This document shows, piece after piece, positions 1 to 11,300 of a stretch of DNA of 64,000 nucleotides. Position 1 is the first letter of the stretch. Each line of letters opens with the position of its first letter. The DNA is taken from positions 193,234-257,233 of the forward strand of contig NMRB01000366.1 of NCBI GenBank assembly GCA_002633025.1. Reading direction: 5' to 3'. The DNA is from Notospermus geniculatus (lineage: Eukaryota; Nemertea; Pilidiophora; Heteronemertea; Lineidae). The notes beneath the pieces were generated by a model, which had not been told where the DNA came from, searched no databases, and saw nothing but the letters and a program-made list of their open reading frames with translations. Position numbers and translations under genes: made by a program.

Positions 1-20
1 CCCCCCCCCCCCCCCCCCCC
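1..20. repeat. Poly-C run at window start
   Basis: Twenty consecutive C bases open the window. A second C run lies near 22489-22505 and G runs lie near 2944 and 3029, so homopolymer G/C tracts recur here. It may be a real simple repeat or low-quality sequence at a contig edge. Confidence 0.8.
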
Positions 21-2900
21 GTCTTTATTAAAAATTCTTCTGTCCACTTGAGAATATTCATTCGATTCATGCACATATTTTCTGAGTCAGAGTGTGTTCA
101 AATAATCAAATCATATAATAAGATAGGCTGGGATTATGTAACTATGATTAGATTAACATCGCTGAAATGAGTTAATCATTGGGCATGTTTTTTCTCACAA
201 TCGATTTGATAAGCAAGGTTCGTTGTCCAAATAAATGGCTCTGTCAACATTTAGTGGCCTGGCTTGAAGAGTGAGCCTTGTCCATCACTAGAATCAAGGG
301 CTGATATTATATGCAATCTGCTGCAATGGTTAGTGTAGGTACATTTCTGCCCCTGCCCCTCAATGTGTAACTGAACAAATATATTTGTGCACCTACCTAA
401 GGATTGCTTGTCTGTTCTTTGAAAAAAAACTTATTTACCATGCTGTTGCTGATCTGTTCTTTATTGGTTGGTGTGGGTAATATTTCTTTGAAATAGGAAA
501 TCAAATTGCAATAAAAAGGTGTGAAGACAAGTGCGTCATTGTCATATTTCTGTGAAAATTTGGGAGGGGATAGTTGGCAGTGGGACAACTGCGAGGAGCC
601 TGGGGCAAATCCTGTTTTACAACAGATGTTAGCCACACTTGAAGGAAATCGTGTTCAGTTTGCTGGAATGTCACTATTTTCTCTGCCTGCATGTTTCTGG
701 TGTAACATGAAAATCTAGTTTGATGAATACATGAATATTGTATTGATACTGACCAATGATATGCACCATTTCATAAACATTTTAATATCAGTACCTATTC
801 AGATTCATGCACCTCCGCTCGTACAGATTGCGTGATACGCAAAGTCAAATTTCAGCGGTTTTTTATCAAGATGTATGTTGATATCACCAGATGTACCGTT
901 GTCAGACCTTGACCTGACTGATGCGAATTCAACCTGCATTCAGAACTTTTTCCATCCAGTTAGAAACAACCTCTCCATCAATTTCACATAGCTTGTGTTA
1001 ACAATAACTGAATGAGATGGGGCATTGGGAGACAATAGCAATTATAATGATCGAGACTGACTCCAACCAGTGAAAGCTGTGGCCGTATCAGTCCTCATTC
1101 CCATAATAAGTTGGTAATATGAGAATTTAACAATTATCTTGATTGTTGATGACAGAACTTAGGATAGTTATCGCTAATAGGGGAGGTCACAGGGTGGGCC
1201 ATCATCAGCATCTTTCTTTCTATGTCTGCATGGCCACCAAGCAATAATAGCAAGCGAGAGGTCACAAAGTGGGAATTTGTTTACAAGTATTTTTGGTCAG
1301 CTTTTGGCACTTATGCATTATAGAGAGAGACTGTCATACTATGACAGTGTGAGGCAGGAACTAGTTGAGAAAGCTCCTCAAGGTGCTCAGGATGACTAAT
1401 ACTCGGAATGCAAAACCTAATTGTCCCTGTTTGAGAACTGCTGCAATGACAAACCCAAGTCCTTTCCTGCTTTCAGTCCACCCTGGCTTCTCCAGCTTGA
1501 GGAGGCCATGGGCTGCTCCCACTTCTGGTATTCACTCTAAGGTACATTCACACTACAAAGAGTGAATTGGACTTCAAAACTCCATGTGCAGCCAAGCATA
1601 GGACATTGTTTTTTTTTAGGAAGTTTCCTGCATTAGCAAGTTGTTATCAATAGTGTGCATGTTACTGCAACCTGTCATGCACTTGAGCTGCATGCCAAAA
1701 TGATAAATTTTTAAAACCAGCATTGATATTGTTGAATAGTACTACCAGTAGTGCCAGTATGCCACATGTTGCTGTGAATTGATTGGTGCAACGCATATGC
1801 GAAGCGAAAACATGGGATGCAATCTTGACATCTAATCGTTGAAGCTGTTAACATGTTAAAACAGTCTGAATATTTAAACTACTTATTAGAATATGTTGCG
1901 GCGTGCCGTGCAGTGTGTTGGGAGGGAGAGTTTGGGAGAGCTAGTAAGTGTACTCAACTAGAAGGCAGATGAGATAATCCAGTGTAATCAATGACAGACG
2001 AATTGTCCTCTAACCAATCCAGAGGTGTGCTCAACCTACCAGTACTTCTGGTTCCCGAAAAAAGCACCATTTTGCACAGATACTCAAGTTACAAGATGCA
2101 TCCTTTATGAGAGAAACTTCCTCTCATGAAGGCTCCATCTGCTACCATGCAACATCCATTCCACCATCAGCAATACATGCTCAAGATAGAAAATTCAACC
2201 CACACAATATCAATCCTCAAACATTACTAATGGTTCTGCGGGACTTCACTATAGGCAGGAAACATGAAGAGTACTTGTATACCTAATCTGTTAATACATC
2301 AGCTTGTAACTATCCAATTGTCATAATATTTCAATAACTCAACCAACCCCACATGCATGTTTCATGAGATTCCAGCATATAAGAGCCCGGAGGAGAAGTG
2401 CATGTAATCATGTAGCCTATTGCACAACCTGTTACTTGTCTTCCACTGTATTGGTACGCTTTCCAGCAAGGCTGACCCCCTCGGGCTCCCGGCCTATATG
2501 GACGGATTGGGTTTTGTACTACATGTCAATTTATAATTTAGCATACAATGTATGCTATGCAGTTTCTTTCCCTGTGGTTACAGATTGTTTGACTTGTATA
2601 AATTGAAGACGAAGTTGTCTCTGGACCACAACTCCTCATAGTAGGTTTTCTACCTGGGTTGGGCCAGAGAGATTGGTTGCTTTCTGACTTCTAGCGAAAT
2701 TATAGTAATTCATTGATAGATGTGAACAATGCATTGGCACCTGCTACTGCTTGTGTGAATGCAGACAGCTGCAGTCTCATATTGCTGGTAGTGGTAACCT
2801 ACTTGTTATTTAAAAAAAAGAACATTACATGTATTGATGAGGTTTAGGTGATTAGGAAGTGTGCTGGCAGGTGTTGCATAAATGTGCAGAATTTAGTGGG
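21..2900. other. No gene recognised
   Basis: Only short ORFs without exon-like flanks were seen in this stretch on both strands. It may be intergenic DNA or the 5' intron(s) of PPP4R4, whose N-terminal exons were not found. No RNA gene was recognised here. Confidence 0.5.
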
Positions 2901-2938
2901 TTGGTCCTGTATCAGTCTACATATATATTGTGAGGCTG

Positions 2939-3103
2939 AATGTTGGGGGGGGGGGAGTTTATTTGCCAATCATAATGGTCATGTTCACACCACCCACGTT
3001 CACATCCTTCTCACACTTGANATGTTGGGGGGGGGGGGAGTTTATTTGCCAATCATAATGGTCATGTTCACACCACCCACGTTCACATCCTTCTCACACT
3101 TGA
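2939..3103. repeat. Direct duplication (about 82 bp x2) around a single n
   Basis: A unit beginning with 'tgttggggggg' and ending with 'ctcacacttga' occurs at about 2939-3020 and again at about 3022-3103, separated by one n at 3021. The copies are almost identical. The pattern fits an unmerged overlap at a contig join rather than a biological duplication. Confidence 0.8.
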
Positions 3104-3479
3104 CTTCGTCTTCCATCACCAGTATACCACACAAGTAATTAACAGATGATTCCTGATCTTTATTGATCACCAATTAATGCATCAAGAATGATCGTCTTTC
3201 AGGAAGATGTCTATTTGTGCTGTGTTGACATTTGAATTCAGTCGGTGCCAGTTTTCTTCACGATGATGGAGTCCGCAGACTTCCTGGCAACATCATTTAA
3301 TGGCTAAGATAAAATCAATATGGACTGATGGTCGTATCTTTCTGTTTCTGGGTGTGTTTGTGCTTGCCATGGGTTACCAACCTGTGGTTATCAATATCGG
3401 TGGTTCTACATGTAAGTGCTCGCTCCCCACCGGGCCGAGGTCATCACCTTACATGGCAGCCACCAGGGCCATAAAATGC

Positions 3480-3683
3480 ATCAAAAGGCGTGCTCCAAAT
3501 ATCCTGTAGTGTGGCATTGTTACAAGTTCATATCAAATGTACAGCAGGAGGAAACCAGAATGGCCACAGAAAACCTGCACCGTCGAGGAAAAAAATCCTC
3601 GCCAACTGGGATCGAACCCAGAACCATATCGGAGGTGGGTACCGATGTTTGCATTCTACCACTCTGACAGCCGGACCATAGCC
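3480..3683 (-). repeat. tRNA-derived SINE (minus strand)
   Basis: Read on the minus strand from about 3683, the sequence shows an A-box-like segment (TGTCAGAGTGGTAGAATG) followed after about 30 bases by a B box (GGTTCTGGGTTCGATCCC). This is the split RNA polymerase III promoter of a tRNA head. It runs on into a T-rich stretch and a 'CTGTGGCCATTCTGGTTT' body. A related body segment occurs in the opposite orientation near 19450-19485 without a tRNA head. The acceptor stem is not well paired, so a SINE head is more likely than a working tRNA. The tail boundary is uncertain. Confidence 0.65.
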
Positions 3684-4329
3684 TGACTAGCTTTACTGCT
3701 GTTGTGGCTTTGTGGTCTTGCTCTGTGAGTGATGAAGAGGATCGAGGTAGCCCCTGCTGTGGGAGGATGTGATGCGTGGTCTTCTCTTGAAAGAGACTAG
3801 AGAGATGGTCGTCAGTGTGACAAAAACAAGGCCACTGGATAGGCCACTGGATAGTGAATCAACATTAAAATGCTATCGATCATTCATAATGTGTAAACAA
3901 GAGATGAAATGGATCTGTTTGATTACCGGATTTTCATTTTCCACGGGAAACAGGAACAGACAGTAATCAGCTGAGGTTTATACGCAGTAGTAGATGTGAA
4001 AAATGAGATCCAAGGCTTCAGCCAATGAGAGTGCATGGCTTGGCGACGAAGTGAACGTCCATGGCTGTTGATCGATGGTGACTCTGGCCTGAATGATCAA
4101 TATAGCGTAGCAACAGATGGTACGGGTCGTCATCGCGATAGTGGACAAAGCTATCAAAAGGCTAGTTGCTGATAATTAAGGGCAGGATGAACCAATACCA
4201 ATCTGATTTGGCACAACATTGATTTTCCCCGCCCAGGCAGAAGCACAGATTAGTGCAGTTGTATGCCAAGCTGACCAAGAAATTTCTAAGCTGTGATCAT
4301 TATAGTGATACTAAGATAGAAAAACCTGT

Positions 4330-4685
4330 ATCGGTACTCAATATTGTGATTGGGGTAGACGCCTTCTTGAACCTGACCATGGGACACATTAAAAAGGNAG
4401 CACAGATTAGTTTCTAAGCCGTGATTGTTAGTGATACTAAAGCCGCCCATACACGGCGCAATATAATTGCACAATATGGGGCCCAAATGGGTGGTCGTGT
4501 GCTTCTAGCACGATAGTTAGAAGAAAGATTGACAATAATATTGCCCATTGTGATCCTCATATTGTGCAATAATATTGATCGTGTATGGGCAGCTTTAGAT
4601 TGATAAACCTGTATGGTACCGGTACTCAATATTGTGATTGGGGTAGACGCCTTCTTGAACCTGACCATGGGACACATTAAAAAGG
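4330..4685. repeat. Direct repeat of about 66 bp flanking a MITE
   Basis: The segment from 'tcggtactcaatattgtgat' to 'cacattaaaaagg' occurs at about 4330-4397 and again at about 4619-4685. A single n at 4398 follows the first copy and the MITE at 4437-4598 lies between them. Likely a haplotype or contig join in which one version carries the insertion. Confidence 0.75.
4437..4598. mobile_element. MITE with TIR CTAAAGCNGCCCATACAC
   Basis: The left end reads CTAAAGCCGCCCATACAC and the right end GTGTATGGGCAGCTTTAG, a near-perfect terminal inverted repeat. The arms stay partly complementary further in through 'gcacaatat' and 'atattgtgc'. There is no coding capacity in 162 bp, so this is a non-autonomous DNA element. 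Confidence 0.8.
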
Positions 4686-4839
4686 CTTTGTAACAATTTG
4701 GACATCACTCTCACATTTCCTCCAGGGTGACAACATGAATACCGGGGTATATTTGCATTTCTTCTTTGCAAATACATTATTTTTAGCAACCTGTACCCCT
4801 TGATTGCTTATTGGATTATAATTAAGTGGAAAAATATCT

Positions 4840-6075
4840 TTAAGGTAGTACGCGGGTGTAAGAATCATCGAAATCGGTAAATTTTTCGACCTTGGGAACT
4901 TAATGTTTTTGGACGTGGCAACCATCAAACTTCATAAATATCACAAAGATTTTATCATCAAAGTCACATAAAATCGAAAAAAAGTGAAGTTTATTACCCA
5001 TATCTTTTTGTTTTGATGAAATTTTGTTGATTTTAGCAGATAAATCACCCTAAAAAAAGCCACATTATCTCCGTAAATCCTCCACCGATCGCAACAAAAT
5101 AACCGCCATTTTGTTCCTAGAAGCCTGTTCTTTCCGACTAGAACCGAATCAACTTCGGCAACACGCCGAGTATTTCCTTATATGGCCACAGACATCCGGG
5201 AAATTCGAAGAAATTCTCATTTACATAATGTATGATGGCCTATTTACCACTGCGCATGCTCTATAGACCACCGCACATGCGCAAATTGAATCGATTGCTC
5301 TTTTGTTGACTTGACGCATGCGTAGTAAAGCATGCGCATGCGCAGTGGAAAACTTCCTGTAAACTTCCGGGTTCCGTTTTTGGGAGCGAATGTCATGATT
5401 TGAATGACAATAATTGTCAAAAGTCAGCTGATATCTGTGCGGGAAATTCAAAACTGGCTAAAGACTTGTAAATACCAAGAGAGACATCATTCTTTCAATA
5501 TGCTTCATTCATTGGGTAAGTTACTTGACAGTTACTTGACGTTGACATTTGTTATCTTTCAACATTGTTTTTCTCAAAAGTGGATTTTTGCCTCAGAATC
5601 AAAATTAGTTACTAAATAACTTTTGATTGGCTCAATGGAATTGGCTCAAATTTGGAGGGGATCTTCCCTAGACTTTAGTGAGTGCAACAAGCAAGCTGGA
5701 ATAAAATCACCTCTGTGGTAAGGGTTTTATGGTGGTTTCCATGGTAACGGGAATGGGGAAAATTCACAATATTTTGGGGAAAATGCTACAAACTTCAAAC
5801 TAAACACATTTTGTTACATGAAAACAGCATATTGCATAGATTTTGATGTCAGGAACCCATTTTTGAAAGAATTTTTACAATATCTCATACAGTTATGGAG
5901 TTATTTATGAACCAAGATGAATTCCCAAAAATCCAATATGGCTACCGTTACCATAGCAACCAAAAAAACAACCCCCAAAATGAAAGTATCTCATCAGGGG
6001 TCATCTATCCTTAGTATATGAGTTTCCCAAAAGCAATAATAAAAAAGTTAGTTCAACACCAGGGTACTACCTTAA
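4840..6075. mobile_element. 1.24-kb TIR element
   Basis: The left end TTAAGGTAGTACGCGGGTGT and the right end ACACCAGGGTACTACCTTAA are inverted copies with two mismatches. The interior has no transposase-like ORF. It includes a GC-rich core at about 5235-5375 with several GCGCATGC-type NRF-1-like sites and an ETS-like CTTCCGGG. A 71-codon ORF at 5404-5619 is followed by a donor-like GGTAAGT but resembles nothing recognised. Best read as a non-autonomous DNA transposon that carries promoter-like motifs. Confidence 0.7.
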
Positions 6076-8197
6076 CAAGTCCTTGTTCACTCGGTGGCCA
6101 GTCATATTCACTTTGGTCCTTGGAATGGTAATGTCCACATCCACATCCACATCCCCCCACTGGCAACTGTTGAAACCAGAATAAAGGCTTCAGATAAGAT
6201 GTTTGTATAGGAATTTGCTTTCATTCTTCCCCAATTAGGTACAACATTACTGAGCTTCTGATTCAGTCAGGGGACATTTCCTGAAATATGACAACCACAG
6301 CGTGATACAGGGTCATGAAAGATGTGAAATAGTAGAACACTATACAAATAGTTTTCTTCCAATGCCAACAGGCCAGACTTTATTTTTCTCCAGTTTTTAC
6401 CTTCAGGGGCTTGCAAACAAGAAGTGCTAAGGAAAACAGTTTGAGGGAAAAAAACTAAAAAAGCAATGACGGCTATAAGCCCCAACACAATTAGCCAAGT
6501 ACATGGACAAATATAAAATTTTGCAGGCTACATGTATGACCCTCCTTTACCCCACCATTACTGAAAATTGTGGGTTAGGCCCTATCCCTTCTCAACTCAG
6601 ATTAAATCTCCATCAACCTTGTCCTCAGGCACGAATGAGGTTATGAACTCCATTTATAGTCATCAAGGTATGGTTCCTGGCATTGCTTTACGCATTCAAC
6701 TAGTCCATATTGTTTTATGGGTCAGTCACATGACTTCCTGGATAGTGTCATTGAATACTGGTATAATGTGCAATGTGCCACATGCAGGCCTTGTGTGGGA
6801 CTTGAGCAGTTGATACCGGTAGGGCTTTGCTGACAGTTGTGGACGTGGAGTATTTATCAGAGATAGTGGATGGGTAAAATGCTGGTTGATTTTGGCAATG
6901 TAGATGGATTTGAACCAGAGACAGGTGAATTTGTTGAGTAAGTACCGCCGAACATTTGATATTTTGCTCAGAGGGAGACAGCTTTTGGTGTGCTCCTTTC
7001 AGTTTCTACACAGTTAAAGTAGAGGAGAGAAAAGCAAGCCAGTGACCTGGCCATGGGGGCGGTGTGGGGACATTCAGTCACTGAATATAACTGTGAATCA
7101 GTTACCATGGCTCAAAAACCAAAACCAGACATTTTCTGACTCATTTATGTGAAAAAACCTGGTTCAGTGATCAGGGCAATCCGCCCCTCCCTGTTGATTG
7201 ATATGGCTCAGGGACGGACAGGTTGAACTAGGCCTTCTCTACGAAATAAATTCTCTCAACCATACCATGACATCAGATACCTGCTACCATACTCAGTCAC
7301 AGTGAAAAGAGGAGCATTATTTTCTTGAGTTCTCTTGTAGACTTCTTGTGTGTGAGAAGGCCACATTTTCATTTTGAAGAATGCTAACTAGCCTATATAG
7401 TATATTCCTCAATTTCGTGTGGGGCATTTGAAGACAACTAAAAGTCACTGCAGAATGGTAATATATCGTACTACATTATGGCGGCAATAAAGCAATTTAT
7501 TGTAGAGAAACAACTCTATTGTGGATTGCTGTTGAGGTCATGGGGGTGTGACTGACCCAATCCCAGAGGATGACTCATGTGGAATCCTGCAAGGTGACCC
7601 AACTGCTAATGCTCATGTTTCCCTGTTTTATGGCAGAGTTTACCTTGTACTACATTTATCTTTGTACAAGAACTGTTGCATCAAGAGGTGTAACCTGTCT
7701 GAAGTAGATGGTTGCCATGGTACAGCCATAACACTTCAGACTCCTGGCAGTCAAGCACTTACTTCTATGTTATGACTTAGCTTCTTCCATATCCCAAGGG
7801 AAACCGATTGCACCTCACATCTTTCAAAGCAGTGTTTGGGAAAAAACAAAAAAAGCGACTCCCACTTGTCAGCCGGATGCTTCCATTGATAAAAAGTGGA
7901 GTGAAAAGCCAACTAATGGCTCTATTAGCGATGTCATCAGCGAGCTTTTTCATTGGCTCTTGCTGTCACTGGCAGTTGAAGTAATTGGTGGTAATTGAAG
8001 CATGTTGATAGTCCTTTTTCCCGCCCACGTTGGCTAAGCGTTTCTTCCTGAACATCATATTTTCGTTACTGCCAAAATAACACTGCATTGCCTTTGGGTT
8101 GGATCTGAGATGTCAATTGGCTTGTCTTCGTATTCGTAAGTATCAAAATTGAAATCGACAACTCTTGATTTAGACCCTTGTTTCTCTCTCTTTGCAG
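6076..8197. other. No confident exon; intron or 5' region of PPP4R4
   Basis: The only exon-like candidate is the short ATG-started ORF at 6870-6938 (separate entry). Otherwise I see no repeats with clear ends and no RNA genes. Confidence 0.45.
6870..6938 (+). CDS. Possible alternative first coding exon of PPP4R4 (weak)
   Basis: An ATG at 6870 (second ATG at 6879) opens a 23-codon ORF, MGKMLVDFGNVDGFEPETGE and onward, that runs into a consensus donor GTAAGT at 6939. An in-frame stop lies at 6864. The exon would end in phase 2, exactly what the PPP4R4 exon at 8198 needs. However, it does not resemble the vertebrate sequence before this point (an acidic helix ending in Leu-Leu-Ser), so it could be an alternative start or chance. 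Confidence 0.25.
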
Positions 8198-8300
8198 TTC
8201 TGGTCAGGAGGTCCAGCAGATCAGCGTCATCAATCAGCTCCCAGATCTCCTCAGGGATAACAATGCAGACTGTATGCGCCGTGTTGTGCCGAAAGTCAGG
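8198..8300 (+). CDS. PPP4R4: PPP4R4 exon, first recognised
   Basis: The acceptor is a pyrimidine tract ending TTTGCAG and the donor is AGG|GTAAGT. It enters in phase 2 and leaves in phase 0. The product SGQEVQQISVINQLPDLLRD continues to RRVVPKVR and corresponds to the first HEAT helix pair of PPP4R4. An earlier exon ending in two bases of a codon must exist upstream. Confidence 0.9.
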
Positions 8301-11300
8301 GTAAGTTCCTTTGGCAGTAACTCACTGATGGTAAGACTTGCAATGTAATGCGTTAATTTACCAAGTAGTATATTGAAATTGTGGTTATCCCATGCATGCC
8401 CCTAGCAGAAATTCGTATATGAATTCTTCATATCTCGCTAGATAGAAAGAAAATCCCATGATTGCTCTCATCTCAGCTGCTAAGTCAGTATTGGCAGCCG
8501 ATTGGCTCCCTTGTCATAGCGAAGTACAGCAACTAACCATCAAACCAAAATCAAAATAGTGTAAAATGTGTTTTGGCACAATTAACTCAATGATCGAATT
8601 GCTGCTTCCTCTGGTGATGATTTGTGTTGTAGTAGTAGTACATGTCAAAACTTCCTGTGTTACTTCCGTGAACAGCTGGCTGAGTGAGTCAGAATCTGGC
8701 TCTCCGCTGCCGACATGGCTGAGGTAAAACCAGAAGTGATTGATACTCTCACTCACTGTGACTTAGGACGTCAATGTCTGATCAATACCGGTACATGCAT
8801 AATCATCTTGGTTAAAATAGAATTTGTGTCATCGTAAATAACACAGACAGATTGTCTCTGATATTGACGTCAGATAGCTAGAAAGATCTTAGATGTTTCA
8901 TTCTTCTTGACTCAGTAGGTAAGGTACAGCAGACTGAGTGTTACTGTTACAATGAGACATATTGTCAAAAACTTTTGAGACCATGATTAACCTTCACTTT
9001 GCCCCAGCCATTGCTATGATATTTCAACATCGACGATTGCATGTTGTTTATCTCCCAACATGTTCAAAAATGTGTTTTTTTAGGCTGCCTCAGGTCTAAA
9101 CTGGTTCAAAACACTTGTACACTCCTCTTTTGAATAACATTACACTTGAAATTGAAATTGTGGTTTGTAAGTGTAGTGTATGAGATGCGTGCACAAGTGT
9201 TTTGTACTAGTTTTAAATCTAGGCCTAGTTCTTAATTTCCTGTTCATAATTGTAAGAAAGGACTTTCACTCCTAGATATATGATGCTGTAATTTCAGTTA
9301 CTTATTAGCTCACCCGTGAGCTCTTACAATAGTGCAGCGTCCGTCGTCGTCGTCCGTCCGTCGTCCGTCTGTCGTCCGTTAGCAGGGCACGTTTTGTAAC
9401 CGCTGGGGCTATTGATCTGAAACTTGGTACATATATACCCCTAGGTCAGATGACCTATGACACCAAGTTTGGGTCTGATTTGATTCTTGGCTTGGCCTCC
9501 AGGTGGCCAAAACCAAAAACACAAAAAGTGCAATAACTCCTGAACTGATGACTTGATCATCTCCAAATTTTTATCATAGGTGTATCTTATTAGGATACAT
9601 AACATATATAACGGGTTTTTGATTTGACCTACTTTTCAAGGTCACAGAGGTCAAAGTTCGACAAAAGTAACAAACCTGCCACAGTTCTTCATTATTTCAC
9701 CGAGCGTCTTCATATCTTGCATAAACGTGTATTAGAGGGGTACCTTCAAAATTACCGAGTTTCGGCCCGATCGGACATCCAATATGGCCGCCAGGTGGCG
9801 TAACCTGAAAANCAATCGGACTTCAAATATGGCCGCTAAGGAGCCATCTTCACCATAGACTTATCACAGAGGTGAGCACAATGGCCCTGGCCATTTCATC
9901 TTGCAATCAAGTTCATCGTTACTGCTGACAATGCTGCTTGAGCGAAAGAAATGCCAAGCTGCTGAAAAAGGATGGCCTTTCTTTCTGCTTCGCAATCTAA
10001 AAAGAGACCTGTGTCACTTTTTTCTCCCGAAGCAAACCTTGTTAACAATAGGTCTAATGGTATTGTCTTGTACCTTGCTGTAAAAGCAATCATTTTCATT
10101 TGGATTAAGAGATGAAAGGACTAGTGAAAAAGAAGTGAGATCATGTACTGTATCCTATTCTTCTGATGAGCATTCTTGAATGTGATGGCATGAAAGGTCA
10201 ACTGAAATGAATTTACAGTTCGCTCAGAATTAGCTGTTACAGCATTGAGGTATCTGTCATCAGTGGTAGTGGGTTCAAAGCCCAGGTTTTTTTCTGGGGT
10301 CTAGTTCATCATTTGCCTTATGTTACATATTTGGCCATGAAGCTAATCACCGGTATCTGTCTTTGGGGTAAATGGTTCTCTGCAGCTTTGCTTCCAATGA
10401 TGATCCACGAAAGAACTGTTGCGGGAGTTCCATGGCCTGAAATCCTGCAAATCAATTTGTAAGTTCTGTACCCGTCCATTGCGACATGCTCTCTGTTTGA
10501 TGCAAGTTGACTCCTTTACAAAAACTGTAGTGGTTAATGACATGGAGGATACAGTACAGTGTACATAGCTTGATGGAGTGGAAAACCAACAGAGATGGAA
10601 GAAGTGAAGTGCATACTGCATAATGAATTACTTCATATCTGCCATCCATGCAACCTTCAGAGAGGGATGAATTGAGATCAATTCATTACTTTTTTGAAAT
10701 CGGTTATGTTGGATGTATGTTGCCTTACAAAATATACAGCGGCATGACTTGATCTGATGGGATGCTAGAAAACGTGGGATGTAAAATTATGTGGCCTGGG
10801 ACTTTGCAGTCCATAGACCAACTTTTATCAGAATCCAATAATCCAGGTATAAACTTAGGTATAAATTGTTAGTTCCTGATTCTATCCGTTGGCTAAAAAG
10901 AAAAGCAGATGTGTTGGTTGCCTATTGATAAGTTCATTGGGTTCGTCATTGATGCCATATGTTACAAGTATGATATCGATATATTGGTAGTATACAGGCT
11001 TTTCCATCACTGAGCTTCTTGGCTTTATCAAAACAGCCAATTTCCAGACCATGACTGAGAACTTACCTGCCCATGTGGTAATTTGTGGCATTCTGACTGT
11101 CTGACCATCGCCCCCTCATCATTGTGGAGTACCCCACTTTACCACAAGGATCCATTAGCAATTGTGAATGTGCCCAAGTTGGACCACATCTTGCTAATGC
11201 TTTTGCATTTCCCTTTCAAAAAACAGCATGTTTCATGCAGAGTTAATGCATGAAATGAGCATAAGAAGCATAAAAGATGCATAACTGATGCTCCTCACAA

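Noticed and set aside
3600-3683. Functional tRNA gene on the minus strand
   Set aside because: A and B boxes are clear, but the acceptor stem does not pair well and the sequence continues into a SINE-like body; a tRNA-derived SINE fits better.
5221-5451. CpG-rich stretch with NRF-1-like and ETS-like sites as the PPP4R4 promoter
   Set aside because: It lies inside a 1.24-kb element with clear terminal inverted repeats, so the motifs may belong to the element. No first coding exon of PPP4R4 could be linked to it.
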